This document shows positions 49,625-60,700 of a stretch of 64,000 bases of DNA, one piece after another (position 1 is the stretch's first letter; every line of letters starts with the position of its first letter). A program made the translations under genes and the position numbers. This DNA is from Ostreococcus lucimarinus CCE9901 (Eukaryota; Chlorophyta; Mamiellophyceae; Mamiellales; Bathycoccaceae): contig NC_009360.1 in the NCBI RefSeq assembly GCF_000092065.1, positions 434,001-498,000 of the forward strand. The letters are read 5' to 3'. The notes beneath the pieces were generated by a model that did no database searches, was not told the origin of the DNA, and was given only the letters and a program-made list of their open reading frames with translations.

Positions 49625-50102
49625 GGCGCGACGACGCGCGACGCGACGCGACGCGACGCGACGTGGCGCGACCGACCGACCGACCGACCGACCGACCGAC
49701 CGACCGACCGACCGACCGACCGACGCGTCGGCCCGCTCGTATCGATACGAGCTGATACCGTATTGGCGTATCGACGTATCAGACTTTTTGTATGGGCAAA
49801 CAGTGTAAAATCGCCGATTTCAATACGTATCGGGAAATTCCCAATACCGGATTCAAGCACCCCGACCGACGCGCGCGATCCGCGATCATCGTAAATCACA
49901 CCATCACTGTTTGCACACATACCGATTGTCCGAATACACCGACACCCCCCCCCCGACGACACCCGTATTCCGACCCCGAAAAAGCGCGGGAAATCGTCAT
50001 CCACCGCGGCGCCGCGTGCGCCACTCGTTCGGCGCTGAGTGACGCTGGCACTCGCGACGCGCGCGACGACCGCACTTTTGCACACACGCCGCGACGCACG
50101 CC
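49625..50102. other. intergenic region between histidine phosphatase and GBSS
   Basis: 478 bp between divergent start codons. It holds a pentanucleotide ACGCG tract near 49636-49663, the ACCG microsatellite at 49671-49724, an AT-richer block at about 49740-49935 that includes several CGTAT/GATAC words and a C10 run at 49945-49954, then CG-rich sequence up to the proposed GBSS start. No gene is supported. The AT-richer block is the best promoter candidate. Confidence 0.5.
49671..49724. repeat. (ACCG)13 tetranucleotide microsatellite
   Basis: A perfect run of 54 nt, 47 bp from the histidine phosphatase ATG and about 380 bp from the proposed GBSS start. Likely variable between strains. Confidence 0.95.
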
Positions 50103-52111
50103 ATGCGCGCGCACACGACCTCCCGAACGTGCGTGAACGACGCGACGCGCGGACGCGAACGCGGACGCGGACGCGACGCCGCGCGGTGACGCCGCGCGGA
50201 CGCCGCGGATGCGATGGCGATCGAGATATTTTAATCGCGAACGCGCGCGTGACGTCGCGAAGACGCGATCGGGACGCGCGCGCGAGGGCGACGCGCGAAC
50301 GAACGCGGACGACGGCGGCGACGAGGCGACGCGCGAGGACTGGAGACTGACGGAGATTCGTGAGGTTTTATCGACGGCGTAGGTCGGTTCGAGCGACGTT
50401 CGCGTCCAAGACGCGCGCGGCGTCGTCGACCAAGCGCGCGACCGCGGTTCGCGCGGCGTCTAAATCCACGATGACCGTGGCGGAGATCGCGAAGAGCGAA
50501 CGACCGATGAAAATTGTTTTCGTGTCCGCGGAATGCGCGCCGTGGTCGAAGACCGGTGGCCTCGGTGACGTCGTGGGATCGTTGCCGGTGGAGCTCGCCA
50601 AGCGCGGGCACAAGGTGATGACGATCTCGCCGCGTTACGATCAGTACAAGGGCGCGTGGGACACCTCCGTGCACGTCGAAGCGCTCGGTAAGTCTGTTGG
50701 CTTCTTCCACGAGAAGAAGAAGGGCGTCGATCGCGTGTTCGTCGATCACCCCGACTTCTTGGCCAAGGTTTGGGGTAAAACCGGCTCCAAGCTTTACGGC
50801 GAAAAGTCTGGGCACGACTTCGCGGACAACCAAGATCGCTTCGCGATGTTCTGCCACGCCGCCATCAAGGCGCCGGCGGCGCTCACCGAACTCGGTTTCG
50901 GCGAAGACGTCGTCTTCGTCGCAAACGACTGGCACTCCGCGCTCGTCCCGGTCATCTTGAACAAGGTGATGAAGCCGGCGGGTCAATTCACCAAGGCCAA
51001 GTGCGCGATGACGATTCACAACATCGCGTTCCAAGGTCGCTTCTTCCCGCAACCGATGGCCACCTACGGCTTGCCGGACTCTGCGGCTGACGACTTCTTC
51101 TTCGAAGACGGTTACTCCAAAGTGTACGACGAAACCAACCCGGCCAAGGAAGACGGCAAGGAGGAATTCGACGGCAAGATTTACCGCAAGGCCAACTGGC
51201 TCAAGGCGGGCTTCATGAACGCCGACAAGAACTTGACCGTGTCCGAAAACTACGCCAAGGAGATCGCATCCAGCAAGGCTAAGGGCGTTGAGCTCGATGA
51301 CGTCATCCGTGAATTCGGTATGGAAGGCATCGTCAACGGCATGGACCCGACCGAGTGGAACCCGTCGAGCGACAAGTTCATCGACGTCCCGTACGACAAG
51401 ACCACCGTCGTCGAAGGTAAGGCTGCCGCCAAGCAAGCGCTCCAAGCTGAAGTTGGCTTGCCGCTCGATGCCGATGCGCCGGTCTTCGGCTACATCGGTC
51501 GCCTCGAAGAGCAAAAGGGCTGTGACATCATGATGGCTGCCATCCCGAAGCTTTTGAAGCAAGTGCCGAACGCGCAAGTCGTCATCTTGGGTACCGGTAA
51601 GAAGAGCATGGAAAAGGCTCTCGAAAAGCTCGACGAAGCCGAACCCATGTGCGCGGGTGTCGTGAAGTTCTCCGCCCCGTTGGCGCACTTCATCACCGCC
51701 GGTGCCGACTTCTTGATGGTTCCGTCCCGCTTCGAACCGTGCGGTTTGATCCAACTCCACGCCATGCAATACGGCACCGTCCCGGTCGTCGCCTCCACCG
51801 GCGGTCTCGTTGACACCGTCAAGGAAGGTGTCACCGGTTACCACATGGGCGCCATGGACGCCGACACCCTCCTCCCGGCGGATGTCGACGCGATGGTTGA
51901 GACGTGCGCCGCCGCCGCCGCCGATTACGGTACTCCGCTCTACACCAAGATGTCCTCCACGTGCATCTCCCAAGACTTGTCTTGGGCTGAGCCGGCGAAG
52001 AAGTGGGAAGGTGTGCTCGAAGAAATGTACTTCGGTACCCCGGAGGCGGTCAAGAAGGCTGAAGTCGTCGTCCCCATCGCCAAGGCCGACGCGATCGCCG
52101 CGACGGCTTAA
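50103..52111 (+). CDS. GBSSI: granule-bound starch synthase (GBSSI), two exons
   Basis: The long frame starting near 50360 has no in-frame ATG before 50471 and a stop at 50348, yet codes for a transit-peptide-like stretch (VRATFASKTRAASSTKRATA). Proposed structure: exon 1 50103-50128 (MRAHTTSR plus two bases), intron 50129-50382 (254 nt; donor GTGCGT, GACTGAC at 50345-50351, acceptor GTAG), exon 2 50383-52111. Phases match and give 584 residues. Motifs: KTGGLGDVVGSLPVELA (ADP-glucose site), VANDWHSALVP, FGYIGRLEEQKGCDI, VPSRFEPCGLIQLHAM and STGGLVDTV. GBSS makes amylose inside starch granules. Codon use differs from neighbours (CCG, GGT, AAG, TTC preferred), a sign of high expression. Confidence 0.92.
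50224..50232 (-). promoter_or_regulatory. evening-element match in the GBSS first intron
   Basis: AGATATTTT on the plus strand is the exact reverse complement of the evening element AAAATATCT. It lies 95 bp into the proposed first intron, or in the promoter if that intron model is wrong. GBSS is known to be clock-regulated in plants through CCA1/LHY; the link here is inference. Confidence 0.35.
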
Positions 52112-52275
52112 GCTCTCAAGTCTCCTGATTCTGTTTCACACAATTCATGATTTTACCGCGAAAACATGACGAATGGAATGTTGTAATAATTTTACCTTCG
52201 CGATAGTGCGCAATCAGTTAACGTTCGTTCGTCGTATGAGTGTTACATCTTTCGTTTCGCGAGGGTCTCGTATGG

Positions 52276-53915
52276 CTAAGCTGCGCCGAAGGCGGCACCT
52301 TTCGAAATAGCGACGTCCCCGTACGTCATCAGCTGTTCGACTTTCAAGTACTCGTGCGCGTTGAGGACTAAAACCTGGTAGAACATGCGCGCCGCTTCGC
52401 CTCTCTTCTTCCCCACCGTGAGAGTATTGAGCGAAAGCGGGCGGTCTCCAGAAGCATCGAAAGCGCTCGTCAAGTGGTCGAGCATGAGCTTGGAGTTGAC
52501 GTTCCAATCCATGTCGCCTCCTTCCTCTTCGGCGCCGTCCTCCTCGACGTTCATTTCGAGGTTGAACTCTTCCGCACCGACATAGCCTCCATCATCGAAT
52601 CCGTTCTCGTTGTCGGCGTAGTCGAAGTTCATGGTGAACGGCTTGGCGTCCGCGTCGTCGTCGTTGGCTCGAGCAACACGCGGTTCGCCAGAGTCCGGAC
52701 GCCCCCAGCACGCGGCACTCGCCTTTCTATACGCGTCATTGAGCTTAGCACCGACATCACACGCCATGAGTCGTCCCCGTAGGCTCGCTTCTAAAGTTTC
52801 AGGATCGTTGAGCACGCCGTCGTCCTCCAACGGCGACGCGCGCTTGCTGACGATGTCGCGCGTATCCCTCAACTGCGCACGAATGTGATCGTTGGACAGA
52901 GTCACCGTGCGATCGAACACGACCACGCGATCGACCTTTCTGCGCTTACTCGCCGGACCGGGCTCACGATCATCCGGGCGATCACCCAATACGCTAGAAC
53001 CCGGGATGGACGGCAACGCGCCGCCGAACAAGCTCTCGCCGCCGACGCTTCTTCTCGCGGCGAACCCGTCGTCTTCATCCCCCATCAAATCCGCATCCAA
53101 CGCCAAAGGCAACACCCCTTCATCGCCGGCCCCGAATCCGTCGTCCATACCTCCATCGTATTCATCATCGTTAGGTGCTGTGTACTCGTCGTGCGCGTAG
53201 TCGTAATCCTCCAACTGCACGCCAGCCTCGACGACGGCGGAACGGAAAACTTCAACTTCAACGTCATCCTCGAGTCGTTCATCATCCACGGGTAATTGGT
53301 CGTTAAACTCAAACTGCGCGTCGAAGTCATCCACGTCCGGATCCGCCAGAGTGATGTTCTCTCTGCTCACGCTCGCTCGTCCCGTCGCGCCGTTCGCCAT
53401 GCCCGGGTCGAAGAAAAACTCCAAGTCGTCGTAGTTGTCCGGCAACGTAATCGTCGCATTCGGCGCCGTCGCCGCATCAGCGGGCAGATCAACCGTCCCA
53501 GGTCGGAAAACTTGCTTGATCTTCACCAACGCCTCGGAGCAATCTTGAAACAAGTAGTTCACCTTGCGACTGTAAATGCGAACCACCCCGAGCATCAATT
53601 GTCCCGAAAGCCTCAACGCCAGCGGCGCGTCGGGGTTAATGATGGATTCTGTTCGCGTCACACATCGCACCACGCGTCAGTCATCGCGTTCGCGCGCTCT
53701 TCGCTCTCTCTCTCGCGCGCGCGTCGTCCGACGAGCCGTTCGCGTCCCGTCGGCTCGCGTCCGCGGTTTGAATTGAATTCCGAATACGTACTCACTGACG
53801 AGACGATGTCCGTCTCCGCGATCTGATTCTTCCGCAGCTTGCGGTCCAAGTGCGCGGCGATCCAGATCGTCCCCAGCGGCCCGCGCTTGGCGAGAATGTA
53901 CTGCGAGTAGAACAT
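52276..53915 (-). CDS. RAD21: cohesin kleisin RAD21/SCC1, two exons
   Basis: Exon 1 is 53792-53915, the intron is 53649-53791 (143 nt, donor GTACGT, GACTGAC branch at 53676-53682 on the minus strand, acceptor AACAG) and exon 2 is 52276-53648; product 498 residues. The splice yields SSV-K-SIINPDAPLALRLSG, matching the kleisin N-domain. Exon 1 is MFYSQYILAKRGPLGTIWIA; exon 2 continues LMLGVVRIYSRKVNYLFQDC and IKQVFRPG. The C-terminal winged helix, RMFYQVLVLNAHEYLKVEQL, binds SMC1. The middle is acidic and disordered, where separase sites would be expected. RAD21 closes the cohesin ring. An obvious E-x-x-R separase site can be read at SVSRENIT, but this is not proof. Confidence 0.92.
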
Positions 53916-54183
53916 CGCGCTCGATCGATCGCGTCTTCAGGGTGTCCCGCCCGTTTGAAAATCACGTTCGTCGCGCGGCGGTTTCGTCGCGCCGTGCGGC
54001 GATGGGCGCTCGCGCGCGGCTCGTGGACGCGCTCAAGGGCGTCGCGCACGACGCGAACGCGCGCGGTGAGGTGTGCGGCGGCGATCGACGCGCGTCGAGC
54101 TCTGGGACACGGATTGGGAGAGATTTCGAACGAACGGGACGTTTTTGCCATCATTAGGCGAAATCTCGATTGCGCGAGCGAAG

Positions 54184-54984
54184 CTACTCGGCGTCTACGA
54201 TGAAGGGCACGCCGTCGGACCTGAACCGAATTCTGTCTTCGCACATCGCGGCGACGACGCGAGGGAATAAGATGTGCTCCTGCGCCAAGACGCGCGCGGC
54301 GACGGCGCTCGCGTCGTCGTCGTCGAAGACGGGGACGACGGTTTGCGCTAAAATTTTACCCTCGTCGAACGCCTCGTTGACGAAATGAATCGTCGGACCG
54401 GTGAATCGAGCGCCCGATGCGACGACGGCTTTGTGAACGTTCTCACCGTGCATGCCCTTGCCGCCGAACGCGGGCAAGAGTGCGGGGTGGATGTTGACCA
54501 TTCGATTTTCGTACGCTCGACAAAGTTCGGGCGGAATCAGTCGTAAATATCCAGCCAACAGCACGAACTCGGCGCCGTGTTCGCGCGTCAGCGCGTCGAC
54601 GAGCGCGTCGGCGGTTAATCCACCCGTTTCGTTCTTCTTCGCTGGATAAATCAACACGGGAATTCCTCGTTCGCGCGCCCACTCGGCGCCGCCGCACGTC
54701 GCCGCGTTGGTCACCACGCACGCCACGCGCCCTCGCACCTCCCCTCGCTCGCACGCGTCGTGTATCGCGCGCATGTTCGACCCACCGCCGCTAACGAATA
54801 CGGCCAAGTTCGCGCGCGCGTCGTCGTCGCGCGCGCTCGACGACGCCGACGCGGAGGCACTGTTACGCGCGCGCAGCTGCCCTCGCGGCGGCTCCGTCGC
54901 GCCACCGTGCGCGCGCCGCACGCCTCTGCGCGCGCTCGCGCGCGCGCGCGCGGGAGCGACGAGATGTGCGCTCGCCGTGGACAT
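54184..54984 (-). CDS. phosphoribosylglycinamide formyltransferase (GAR transformylase)
   Basis: 266 residues from MSTASAHLV (ATG 54982-54984). Formyltransferase fold of PurN: LAVFVSGGGSNMRAIHDACE, VVTNAATCGGAEWARERGIP, LLAGYLRLIPPELC, and the active-site NIHPALLPAFGGKGMHGENV followed by GPTIHFVNEAFDEGKILAQT. It transfers a formyl group from 10-formyl-THF to GAR in purine synthesis. The first 65 or so residues are Ala/Arg/Ser-rich and suggest plastid or mitochondrial import, as in plants. It is stand-alone rather than fused as in animals. Confidence 0.93.
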   Translation of the reverse strand: MSTASAHLVAPARARASARRGVRRAHGGATEPPRGQLRARNSASASASSSARDDDARANLAVFVSGGGSNMRAIHDACERGEVRGRVACVVTNAATCGGAEWARERGIPVLIYPAKKNETGGLTADALVDALTREHGAEFVLLAGYLRLIPPELCRAYENRMVNIHPALLPAFGGKGMHGENVHKAVVASGARFTGPTIHFVNEAFDEGKILAQTVVPVFDDDDASAVAARVLAQEHILFPRVVAAMCEDRIRFRSDGVPFIVDAE

Positions 54985-55083
54985 GCCTTCGAGCGCGCCG
55001 AACGCTCGACGCGCGCGACTGTGACGCTCTCGCGCGGCGCGCCGCGCGACTCTTCCTCCGCTTAAACGCGTTCGCATACAGGA

Positions 55084-55665
55084 CTAATCGCTATCGCTAC
55101 TTTCATCGCTATCGACGTACGTGCGCACCCGTCGTCGGTTTCTATTCGCCACGAGCGGCGGTAACCCGTCGTCCGAGCCCTCGTCGTCGTCTTCGTCCGC
55201 CGAGCCGTCGCGCGCCTCGCCGCCGTCCCGAGCCGTCGCGCGCGCCCGCGCCTCGTCCTCCTCCAGCGCTCCCGCGAGCTCGCGCAGCGCGCACCCCGTC
55301 CCGCGTTCTTCGCTCTCGAACGCTTTCGGCCACGTCCCGTCGTCCCTTCGTCGCATCTCCTTCACTTGTTCCGCGTACAGCACCCGCCGCAGCTCGCCCG
55401 TCACCTTGACGTCGTCCCGTCCCTCGAGCTCGCGCGCGTCCACGAACCTCGCCACCACGTGCGTCCCGGCGCGGAACCACGCGAGCTTTTTAAACTTATT
55501 CGGCACGCGCACGAGCGTCGTGCCGCCCGCGTCGTCGTCGCCGCGCTCGACCTCGACCAAGTTGGCGCCGCACACCGCCGTGACGCGGCACACGACGTCG
55601 CCGTCCTCGAGCGTCACCGCGAGCTCGTTCGCGAGCGCGTGCACGTGCTTGCGGCGGTGCGACAT
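55084..55665 (-). CDS. EIF1AD-like OB-fold RNA-binding protein
   Basis: 193 residues from [11 protein letters not shown] (ATG 55663-55665). One S1/IF1-type OB fold covers residues 1-105: [36 protein letters not shown] and [19 protein letters not shown]. The layout, an eIF1A-like domain followed by a long acidic tail ([14 protein letters not shown] and a Ser/Asp end), is that of EIF1AD/OBELIX. Animal EIF1AD is nuclear and takes part in small-subunit ribosome maturation. It is divergent from the Rho GTPase. Confidence 0.85.
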   Translation of the reverse strand: MSHRRKHVHALANELAVTLEDGDVVCRVTAVCGANLVEVERGDDDAGGTTLVRVPNKFKKLAWFRAGTHVVARFVDARELEGRDDVKVTGELRRVLYAEQVKEMRRRDDGTWPKAFESEERGTGCALRELAGALEEDEARARATARDGGEARDGSADEDDDEGSDDGLPPLVANRNRRRVRTYVDSDESSDSD

Positions 55666-55932
55666 CACCGCGCGTTCGTCGCCGCGCGCGTCGCGCGCGC
55701 GTCGTCGCGGCGCGCGTCGTCGCGGCGCGTCGCGTCGTCGCGGCGCGCACTGCGGACGACCGCGCGCGCGACACACCGCGACGCGTCGACGCGTCGACGC
55801 GCGCGCGCGAGAGACGCGCGAGAGACGCGCGAACGCGCGACTGTCGACGCGAACGCGCGCGCGCGACGCGGGACGCGCGCGACGGCGGGTCGAGACTGGA
55901 TTGGATTGGCTGGCGTCTCCGCGACTCGATCG

Positions 55933-56508
55933 ATGAGCGCGCACGAGGCCGACCACGTGGCGCTGAAGTGCGTCGTCGTCGGCGACGGTGCGGTCGGGAA
56001 GACGTCCATGCTGATGTGCTACGCGACGAACACGTTCCCGACGGATCACATGCCGACGATTTTTGATAATTACAGTAAAAACGTGCGCGCGAGAGACGGG
56101 CGGACGGTGAGCGTGGGGCTGTGGGACACCGCTGGACAAGATGAGTACGCGGCGTTTCGACCGCTGAGCTATGAGAACGCGGATGCGATGTTGTTGGCGT
56201 TTTCGTGCGATTCTAAGGAGAGCTACGAGAGCGTGGAGACGAAGTGGGCGGAGGAGTTGCGCGCGAAGGCGCCGAAGACGCCCATCGTGTTGGTGTGCAC
56301 CAAGATTGATTTGCGAGACAGTGGGAAAGGGGTCGTGAGTCGCGCGCAGGGAGAGGCATTGGGTGATCGAATCGGCGCGACGGCGTACGTGGAGTGCAGT
56401 GCGCTGACGCAGAATGGATTGCCCGCGGTGTTTGACACCGTCATAGACGTGCACTTGCACCCAGAGCTGTTCGAAAAGTCGAAGCCTGGATGCTGCGTCG
56501 TTCAATAG
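55933..56508 (+). CDS. Rho-family small GTPase (Rac/ROP-like)
   Basis: 191 residues. G1 [15 protein letters not shown] (residues 15-29), switch [18 protein letters not shown], switch [22 protein letters not shown], base-contact [11 protein letters not shown], and SAL near 155. The C-terminus GCCVVQ ends in a CaaX-type box for prenylation. The switch I effector region and TKIDLRD define it as Rho-family. Plant ROPs steer actin, vesicle traffic and NADPH oxidase. A short insert (SGKG) replaces the longer Rho insert helix region. Single exon. Confidence 0.93.
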   Translation: MSAHEADHVALKCVVVGDGAVGKTSMLMCYATNTFPTDHMPTIFDNYSKNVRARDGRTVSVGLWDTAGQDEYAAFRPLSYENADAMLLAFSCDSKESYESVETKWAEELRAKAPKTPIVLVCTKIDLRDSGKGVVSRAQGEALGDRIGATAYVECSALTQNGLPAVFDTVIDVHLHPELFEKSKPGCCVVQ

Positions 56509-56583
56509 AAGCGATCGCGGGTTAGCATAGCTGTATCTTTGTTCTTCTACTTCTACTTCTACAGTACTTCTACATTTCTAATA

Positions 56584-57627
56584 TCACGACGTTGAGTTGC
56601 GAATGTTCGCCAGGACGTTTAGCTTGACGTCTTCGTCGCAAAACGCAAAATCCATCGCGCGAGTCGACATGTCGCGAATTTCGTCATCCGTCAGCCCGAA
56701 CGTTTCCGCCGCGATGGCATACTCGCGCGATAGCGATGTCTGAAAGACCCACGTGTCGTCAGTGCACAAACAAATCGGGTGTCCCGCGCTTCTCAATTTG
56801 GCAAAGTGATGCTCCGCGAAGCCGGCGCACGAACGCGTCTTCACGTTGGACGTCAAACACAGCTCGACAGGAATCTTACTCGCGAGTAAATCTCGAAGCA
56901 AGCTCTCGTCACGAACAGTGTACACGCAGTGCCCTAATCTGTCAGGGCGAAACGCTATGAATGCTCGTTGTTCAGCCTCCGTATTCGCGACTTCGCCGTT
57001 GTGCAAGCTCGTCCCCAATCCATGCGCCCTCGCCTTTTCGAACGCGGCGACGTATCGATCCCAATGCCCGACCACGGGAGAACCGCTCAAATCCACACCG
57101 ACGACGCCTCTCTCTTTATATTTGATCGCCAAATCGATCGTCTCCATCGCCTTGCTCGCGTCGTCGTCTCGCGCGCGGTCCACGCTAAGAATGATCCTCG
57201 CCGCGAGCTCCCCATCCGCGCCGTCTCCACCGCACCGACCGCACGCGTCCTCCAATCCACTCAACACCGCCTCGACGTAGCGCTCCTTCCCGATCTGTTC
57301 CTTCGGCGTCGTGCGTAGCTCCAAGTATCGCGCTCCGTCCCGCGCAAAGTCTTCGCAGACTTCGCGCGTCACCCGTCGCAGCGCCGCCGCGTCGTCGACG
57401 CACGCGTGCACGAGCTTAAAAATCTCAAAGCACGCGAGGAGATCGCGATCGCTCGCGAGCGCGCGCTCGCACTCGCGCTCGAGCCCCCGCGCTGCCGCGA
57501 GTTCCAGTAGAGTGTCCTCGCGCACGCAACCGTTGACGTGCGCGTGCAGCTCGACGCCGCACCTCGCGCGCGCGAACGCCGCGGCGCGGCGCGCCCGCGC
57601 GTCGTTCTTCGCGTCGTCGCTCCGCAT
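56584..57627 (-). CDS. ADAL-type deaminase (N6-methyl-AMP deaminase-like)
   Basis: 347 residues. Adenosine/AMP deaminase fold with metal ligands in GVELHAHVNGCVREDTLLEL near residue 25, catalytic LGTSLHNGEVANTEAEQRAF (H-x-G-E) near 205, HCVYT after FRPDRLGH, and CLCTDDTWVFQTSLSREY (the TDD metal/catalytic motif) near 290. Within the superfamily the E-L-H-A-H-x-N-G start is that of ADAL/MAPDA, which deaminates N6-methyl-AMP to IMP during turnover of modified RNA. The family is certain; substrate preference is inference. It is divergent from MTR4 with 81 bp between start codons. Confidence 0.87.
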   Translation of the reverse strand: MRSDDAKNDARARRAAAFARARCGVELHAHVNGCVREDTLLELAAARGLERECERALASDRDLLACFEIFKLVHACVDDAAALRRVTREVCEDFARDGARYLELRTTPKEQIGKERYVEAVLSGLEDACGRCGGDGADGELAARIILSVDRARDDDASKAMETIDLAIKYKERGVVGVDLSGSPVVGHWDRYVAAFEKARAHGLGTSLHNGEVANTEAEQRAFIAFRPDRLGHCVYTVRDESLLRDLLASKIPVELCLTSNVKTRSCAGFAEHHFAKLRSAGHPICLCTDDTWVFQTSLSREYAIAAETFGLTDDEIRDMSTRAMDFAFCDEDVKLNVLANIRNSTS

Positions 57628-57708
57628 GCGCGCCGTCGCGCGTCGTCGCGCGCGACACTGCCGCCGCCGCCACTAAACTCCACGCACGCGCGAGCGCGCC
57701 GACGCGTC

Positions 57709-60700
57709 ATGTCGCCCGCCGCGCGCGCGCGCGACGCCGACGACGCCGACGACGCCGACGACGCGTCGCCGCGCGCGTTCAAGCGACACAAGACGGACGA
57801 AGACGCCGTGCTCGCCGCGGGCGGGCGCCGCATCGCGCCCACGGGCGGCGGGCACGGGTGTCTGCACGACGTCGTTCGACCGCGCGGTGACGCGAGCGCG
57901 ATGACGCGAGACGAGGGAAGGATCGAGGTCCCCGAAGTCCCGGCGAAGTCGTACGCGTTCGAGCTGGACACGTTTCAGCAAAAGGCGGTGGAGTGCTTGG
58001 AGCGGGGGGAGTCGGTGCTGGTGAGCGCGCACACGTCGGCGGGGAAGACGGTGGTGGCGGAATACGCGATCGCGATGGCGATACGAGACGGACAGCGCGT
58101 GGTGTACACGTCACCGTTGAAGGCGCTGAGTAATCAAAAGTATCGCGAGCTGAAGGAGGAGTTTGAGGACGTGGGATTGATGACGGGGGACGTGGTGATA
58201 AATCCGAGCGCGTCGTGCCTGGTGATGACGACGGAGGTTTTGCGATCGATGCTGTATCGGGGAGGGGAGGTGATGCGCGAGGTTGGGTGGGTGATTTATG
58301 ATGAGATTCATTACATGCGGGACAGCGAGCGAGGGGTGGTTTGGGAGGAGTCCATCGTGTTGTTGCCGGACATGGTCAAGTACGTGTTTCTATCGGCGAC
58401 GATTCCGAACGCTCGAGAGTTCGCGGAGTGGGTGTGCAAGACGCATAATCAACCGTGTCACATCGTGTACACTGACTTTCGTCCGACGCCGTTGGAGCAT
58501 TACGTCTTCCCGGCGAACGGAGAGGGGATATTTTTAGTCATGGATCGGCAGTCCAAGTTCAGGGACAGCAATTTCGAGCAAGCCGTCACCGTCATCGCCG
58601 ACGGCGGCGGCGCGGCGGCGGCACGCGTGGCCAATCGAGCGCGAGGTGATGATGGAAAAAAGGAGGCAGTTAACCAGGACATCTTTAAAATCATCCGTAT
58701 GGTCGTCGAGCGCAACTACGATCCTGTGATTGTGTTCGCGTTCAACAAACACGAGTGCGAAAAGATGGCTAACTCATTACACAAAGTTGATTTGTGCGAC
58801 GAAGACGAGAAAAAGCTCATCGACACGATTTATTGGAACGCCATGGACTCGTTGTCGGACGAAGACAAACGATTGCCTCAAGTCGCAAATTTGCCAAACC
58901 TTTTACGACGAGGTTTGGGTGTGCACCACTCGGGACTGCTGCCGATTTTGAAGGAGGTGATCGAGATTTTATTCCAGGAAGGCTTGATCAAAGTGCTCTT
59001 CGCCACGGAGACCATGTCGGTGGGACTGAACATGCCGGCTCGCACGGTCGTGTTTTGCTCTCCTCGAAAGTTCGACGGCGCTGGTTTTCGTTGGATCACG
59101 TCTGGCGAGTACATTCAAATGTCTGGTCGAGCCGGTCGTCGCGGCAAGGACGACCGCGGTTTGGTAATCTTGATGATGGATGAGCGTATGGATCCGCCGG
59201 TGGCGAAGAACATGTTACACGGGCAATCTGATACTCTTGATAGCGCATTTCACTTGAACTACGCAATGATTTTGAACCTGATGCGCGTCGAAGGTGCTGA
59301 GCCAGAGTCGCTCATTCAATCGTCGTTTGCGCAATTCCAAAACGATCGCGCGTTGCCGGGTCTGGAGGCGAAGATTGTCGAGATACAGAAGGATCGGGAC
59401 GCGGTGAAGATTCACGACGAAGACAGCGTCGACGAGTATGTCAAGCTCAAAGACGGCCTCGATGCCATGATTCGAGAACGTCGTGTCGTCACCAACACTC
59501 CAACGCACGCGGTGCCGTTTTTGCAGCCTGGTCGATTGGTGCGCGTGTGCACAAAATCGCCGTCGATTTCGTCTACGTATGACGAGGAAGACGATTCGAT
59601 TAGAATTCCCGTACCAGGAACGGAGCCGGGTGAAGAGGACGTCGTTTGGGGCATGATTGTGTCTTTCGAGCGCATCGGTGGCGGTGGAAAATCTGGGAAA
59701 GCGGCGTACGGGGTCGACGTTCTGGTGCGCACGCGCGAGAATAGTGACGGTAAGACTCCGTTATCATCAAAGAGTAAAAACGATAGATACGAGTTTTTGA
59801 ATGCGAACGAGGAGGACGATTCGTCGGAGCCGCGGGTGATTCGAGTGCCCCTCGAGCAGCTCGATGTATTGAGCAGCGTTCGCGTATACTTGCCGAAAGA
59901 CTTGCATCCACGCGAGGCGAGAGATCAGTGCATTAGCAGTGTGGGGGAGGTCATCAAGCGGTTCCCTGATGGCGTGCCGGTTTTGGATGCCACGCGAGAT
60001 CTGAAGATCGATAGTGAAAACTTCTCCAAGCTCTTAAAGCGAATCGACGGCATCAAGTCGATGATGAAGAAGCACCCCGTCGCCTCAAGTGAAAGGCTCG
60101 TCGAACAGCTCTCAGCGCACAAGAGAAAACGTGAGCTCTCCATCGCACTGAAGCAGGCGAAGAAAAACGCAAAGGCTGCCGCTGGACTGATCATGCGCAA
60201 TGAGCTGAAGCAGATGCGTCGCGTGCTCAAACGACTCGGGCACACGAGCGCTGAGGGCGTGGTACAAACGAAGGGAAGAGTGGCGTGCGAACTCGCCTCG
60301 GTCGACGAGCTCGTCACCGCGGAGCTCATCTTCAACGGTATGTTCAAAGAAGTCGATGTTGATATGCTCGTCGCTTTGGTTTCGTGCTTGGTGTGGCGCG
60401 AGAAGTCGCGCAACACACCCAAGCTTAGCGAAGAAACCGCGGAAGTGTTTTCGCGCCTGAAGGATGTTGCGCGCAAAGTCGGGAAACAAATGATGGAGTG
60501 TAGGATGAGCGTGGACGTCGAAGAGTACGTAGAGGGCTTTAGGAGCGAGCTCATGGAAATCATGCTCGCGTGGTGCAAAGGGAATAAATTTGCAGAGATT
60601 ATGAAAATGACAGATTTGTTCGAAGGTTCCATAGTGCGCGCCATTCGGCGTGTCGAGGAGGTTTTGCGCCAACTGTCTGACGCGTGTCGGGTCATAGGCG

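Noticed and set aside
50231-51973. 580-codon antisense open frame over GBSS
   Set aside because: It is the mirror of strongly biased GBSS codons; no recognisable domain, whereas the plus strand encodes a full starch synthase.
53942-54157. 71-codon plus-strand frame between RAD21 and GAR transformylase
   Set aside because: No domain, signal peptide or splice signals support it; the 268-bp gap more likely holds the RAD21 promoter.
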